DNA of 8,718 nucleotides from an uncultured Clostridia bacterium (GTDB taxonomy: Bacteria; Bacillota; Clostridia; TANB77; CAG-508). Location of the stretch: NCBI GenBank assembly GCA_947584125.1, contig CANPWI010000060.1, forward strand, positions 1 through 8,718, written 5' to 3'. The notes beneath the pieces are model-generated. The model saw only the letters and a list, made by a program, of their open reading frames with translations. It made no database searches and was not told the DNA's origin. Within the stretch, counting starts at the first letter, position 1. The number at the start of each line of letters is the position of its first letter. Positions 6,624-8,718 of the stretch are shown in pieces. Position numbers and translations under genes: made by a program.

Positions 6624-8262
6624 CTATAATTTCTACTATTAATTTTTCTAATTGTTTTATCTTATTATTTAATTCTTCAATGTCTTTGTCTTCAATATTC
6701 TCTGTAAGTTTATCATTCTTTACAATATTCTCCATATCTTCAACTTCTTCTTTTAATGTCTTAATTCTTTCTATAACCTCTAATCTTAATGGTTTGTATT
6801 TTGAAGGTATCTTTATTTGTTGTTCTACTGTTAGATTTTCATCTAGTATATATGTTTTGGCAAATTCTGCTATAGTTACAGGAATATTAGTTGTTTCTAT
6901 TATTTTTTGTTTTAAAATTTCTTGACCTTCTTCTTCACCATGTACTAAGAAAATATGCTTTGGTTTTTTTATAAATGAATATACAAAATTAAGTAACCAT
7001 TCTTGGTCAGCATGTCCAGAGTATCCTTCTATATATTCAATTCTTGCATTTACTGCAACTTCTTCTCCAAATATTTTTACTTTTTTTGCACCATCCACAA
7101 TTTTTCTTCCAAGTGTTCCTGGTGCTTGGTATCCGACAAAAAGTATAGTACTATTTGGATTCCATAGATTATGTTTTAAATGATGTTTAATTCTTCCTAC
7201 ATCACACATACCGCTTGCTGATATAATAATAGATGGTACTTTACTTTCATTTAAGGCTCTTGATTCTTCTACTGTTGTTGTAAATTGCAATCCTGGAAAT
7301 TCTAAAGGATGGTCTCCTTTTTGCATTTCTTCTTTAACTTCTGGTTCAAATAAATCTTCATTTTTTCTAAATATTTCTGTTGCTGATATTGCAAGTGGAC
7401 TGTCAACAAAAACTGGTACTTTCATTAATTTTTCATATTTTTCTACAAATTCTTTGTCATCAGTATTTTCTTTAATTTTATTTAATTCGTATATAATTTC
7501 TTGTGTTCTACCTACTGCAAATGATGGAATTACAACTGTTCCTCCTCTATCTATTGTTTCAGATACAACATCTAAAAATATTTTTGCTTTATCATCATTT
7601 CTTACATGTAATCTTCCTCCATAAGTTGATTCCATTACAAGATAATCAGCATCTTCTATCATTGTAGGTGAATCTAAAAGTGGTATATCATTATTTCCAA
7701 TATCTCCTGTAAATACAATTTTTTCTTGTTTTCCATCTTCTGTTATCCATATTTCTATAATACTTGAACCAAGCATGTGTCCTGCATCATTAAATCTTAT
7801 TTGTATATTTTCATCTATTGTAACAATTTCATCATATTTTACAGGTCTTAAAAGCTCACAAGATTTAATTGCATCTTCTGCTGTATACATTGGTTCTAAT
7901 GGTTCTTCACCTTTTCTTATTCTTTTTCTATTTTTCCATTCAATCTCCATTTCTTGTATATGTCCACTATCTGGTAACATAATTTCACATAAATCGCAAG
8001 TAGCTTTTGTAGCTATAATTTCTTTTCTGTATCCTGCATTATATAGTTTTGGTATTCTACCTGAATGGTCTATATGTGCATGTGTTAATAACATAAAATC
8101 AATTTCATTAACATCAAATAAAAAATCATCATCATTTTTTTCTTCTTCTTTTGCTACACCTTGATACATTCCACAATCTACTAAAAATTTTTTTCCTGCA
8201 CCTTCTACTAAAAAATTAGAACCTGTTACTGTTTTTGTTGCTCCTAAAAAAGTTACTTTCAT
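6619..8262 (-). CDS. Beta-CASP metallo-beta-lactamase RNA hydrolase, CPSF/Ysh1 type
   Basis: This 547-residue protein belongs to the metallo-beta-lactamase/beta-CASP superfamily of RNA-processing nucleases. Numbered from the ATG at 8262, the zinc ligands are THAHIDHSG (His61, His63, Asp65, His66), His162 in DAGHMLGSS and Asp187 in FTGDIG. The beta-CASP motifs are Glu211 in VMESTYGG (A), His417 in GYSGHAD (B) and His441 in LVHGE (C). All are intact. HAHIDHSG and the missing RNase J N-terminus place it nearer CPSF73/Ysh1-like bacterial proteins (COG1236) than RNase J. Residues about 488-547 are a charged, coiled-coil-like tail. The ATG is preferred over a GTG at 8271 because AAAGGA (8279-8274) is only 2 bases from the GTG but 11 from the ATG, and MKVTFLGATKTVTGS is the usual opening. 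Target RNA is unknown. The gap to the gene upstream is 31 bases. Confidence 0.92.
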   Translation of the reverse strand: MKVTFLGATKTVTGSNFLVEGAGKKFLVDCGMYQGVAKEEEKNDDDFLFDVNEIDFMLLTHAHIDHSGRIPKLYNAGYRKEIIATKATCDLCEIMLPDSGHIQEMEIEWKNRKRIRKGEEPLEPMYTAEDAIKSCELLRPVKYDEIVTIDENIQIRFNDAGHMLGSSIIEIWITEDGKQEKIVFTGDIGNNDIPLLDSPTMIEDADYLVMESTYGGRLHVRNDDKAKIFLDVVSETIDRGGTVVIPSFAVGRTQEIIYELNKIKENTDDKEFVEKYEKLMKVPVFVDSPLAISATEIFRKNEDLFEPEVKEEMQKGDHPLEFPGLQFTTTVEESRALNESKVPSIIISASGMCDVGRIKHHLKHNLWNPNSTILFVGYQAPGTLGRKIVDGAKKVKIFGEEVAVNARIEYIEGYSGHADQEWLLNFVYSFIKKPKHIFLVHGEEEGQEILKQKIIETTNIPVTIAEFAKTYILDENLTVEQQIKIPSKYKPLRLEVIERIKTLKEEVEDMENIVKNDKLTENIEDKDIEELNNKIKQLEKLIVEIIE

Positions 8263-8293
8263 TTTTTTCACTTTCCTTTCATACTAAAACTTT

Positions 8294-8671
8294 TTATAAT
8301 AAAAATAATTTATTTTTCTTCATTTGTTTTATTTGGTCATCATCTTCTTTTTTTATTTCTATAGCTTTTTCTAAATATTCATTATCATTTTCATATAGTT
8401 TTATTATAATTTTGCTTTTTTCTTGAATAATTTCAAATTGAACTTGTTCTAAATCTATAATTCTAGTTTTCAATAATTCTTGTATTATTTTTTCTTCTAA
8501 TTTTGGATTTTTTAAAATATTTTTATTTAATATTTTTTCTAATTTACATTTTTCTATAATTACATTTATTAATTCAGATATATCCTTTTTCAAATTTGTT
8601 ATATCTTTTATATAATTATCTTCATCATAAGGAATAAATAAATAATATCTAGCTAAATATATATTTTCCAT
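8294..8671 (-). CDS. Uncharacterised lysine/glutamate-rich protein, possibly partial at its 5' end
   Basis: I do not recognise a family. From the ATG at 8671 the product is 125 residues, highly charged and probably mostly helical. It opens with MENIYLARYYLFIPYDEDNY; Ile/Leu-rich charged helices follow (about 20-75), then a strand-like stretch KSKIIIKLYEN (84-94) and a lysine-rich end. There is no signal peptide or membrane segment. AAAGGA (8689-8684) lies 12 bases before the ATG, and another frame ends in TAA at 8690-8688 just there, which would fit a gene ending upstream. However, the same frame is also open to the window edge, so this could be the C-terminal part of a longer protein. It precedes the metallohydrolase gene in the same direction with a gap of about 30 bases and is probably co-transcribed with it. 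Confidence 0.55.
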   Translation of the reverse strand: MENIYLARYYLFIPYDEDNYIKDITNLKKDISELINVIIEKCKLEKILNKNILKNPKLEEKIIQELLKTRIIDLEQVQFEIIQEKSKIIIKLYENDNEYLEKAIEIKKEDDDQIKQMKKNKLFLL

Positions 8672-8718
8672 AATTTCTTTTTTTCCTTTAGATGCTTCTA
8701 TTTTCTTTTTGAAACATT

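Noticed and set aside
6619..8262. RNase J assignment for the metallohydrolase
   Set aside because: The HAHIDHSG motif, the MKVTFLGATKTVTGS opening and the coiled-coil tail fit the CPSF/Ysh1-like group; the RNase J N-terminal segment and C-terminal domain are not seen.
8272..8293. Internal promoters in the short intergenic gaps
   Set aside because: TATAAT-like strings are everywhere in DNA this AT-rich, and no -35 box at proper spacing stood out in any gap.
8284..8310. A/T hairpin between the unknown gene and the metallohydrolase gene
   Set aside because: It consists of short runs of T and A around a tiny loop with no G-C pairs, common by chance at this base composition and too weak to call a terminator.
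333..8426. Plus-strand open frames of 60-129 codons
   Set aside because: All lie opposite well-supported minus-strand genes, are rich in Phe, Ser and Ile as expected for the complement of AT-rich coding DNA, and show no ribosome binding sites or domain motifs.

Overview
This is an AT-rich (very low GC by eye) bacterial window in which every supported gene lies on the minus strand. Gaps are about 40 bases or less, and several stop codons touch the next ribosome binding site. The radA-disA pair, the pilin-LamG surface protein and the codon use point to a low-GC Bacillota, most likely a Clostridia-type gut or host-associated lineage. The genus cannot be told from the sequence.

Transcription runs from high to low coordinates. 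The right edge holds a small lysine/glutamate-rich protein of unknown function (8294-8671). It is followed by a beta-CASP metallo-beta-lactamase of the CPSF/Ysh1 type, a probable RNA nuclease (6619-8262). Next come a cytoplasmic GH15 glucoamylase-like enzyme (4676-6580), the DNA-repair ATPase RadA (3299-4663) and the diadenylate cyclase DisA (2187-3281). RadA and DisA are a classic pair: branch migration and repair next to DNA scanning coupled to c-di-AMP synthesis. Directly behind disA sits a MntA-HepT type toxin-antitoxin module (about 1503-2175), with all signature motifs intact: GS-X10-DXD in the nucleotidyltransferase antitoxin and RX4HXY in the HEPN ribonuclease toxin.

The left part is an envelope block. 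It starts with a prepilin-like protein that should carry a C-terminal LamG domain but is split by a one-base frameshift near 804-806. The 5' part is 795-1481 and the 3' part 185 to about 802. Removing one base restores a 431-residue protein. The left edge holds the start of a membrane-anchored cyclophilin-type peptidyl-prolyl isomerase (1-173, cut by the window).

No tRNA, rRNA, CRISPR array, insertion sequence or convincing promoter was seen. Two notable perfect inverted repeats lie inside genes: 14-bp arms in the GH15 gene and 11-bp arms in radA, the latter followed by a T-run on the plus strand. The points most worth a second look are the toxin-antitoxin module joined to radA-disA, the frameshifted pilin-LamG gene and the long inverted repeat in the GH15 gene. 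I see no clear evidence for a wholly new system.
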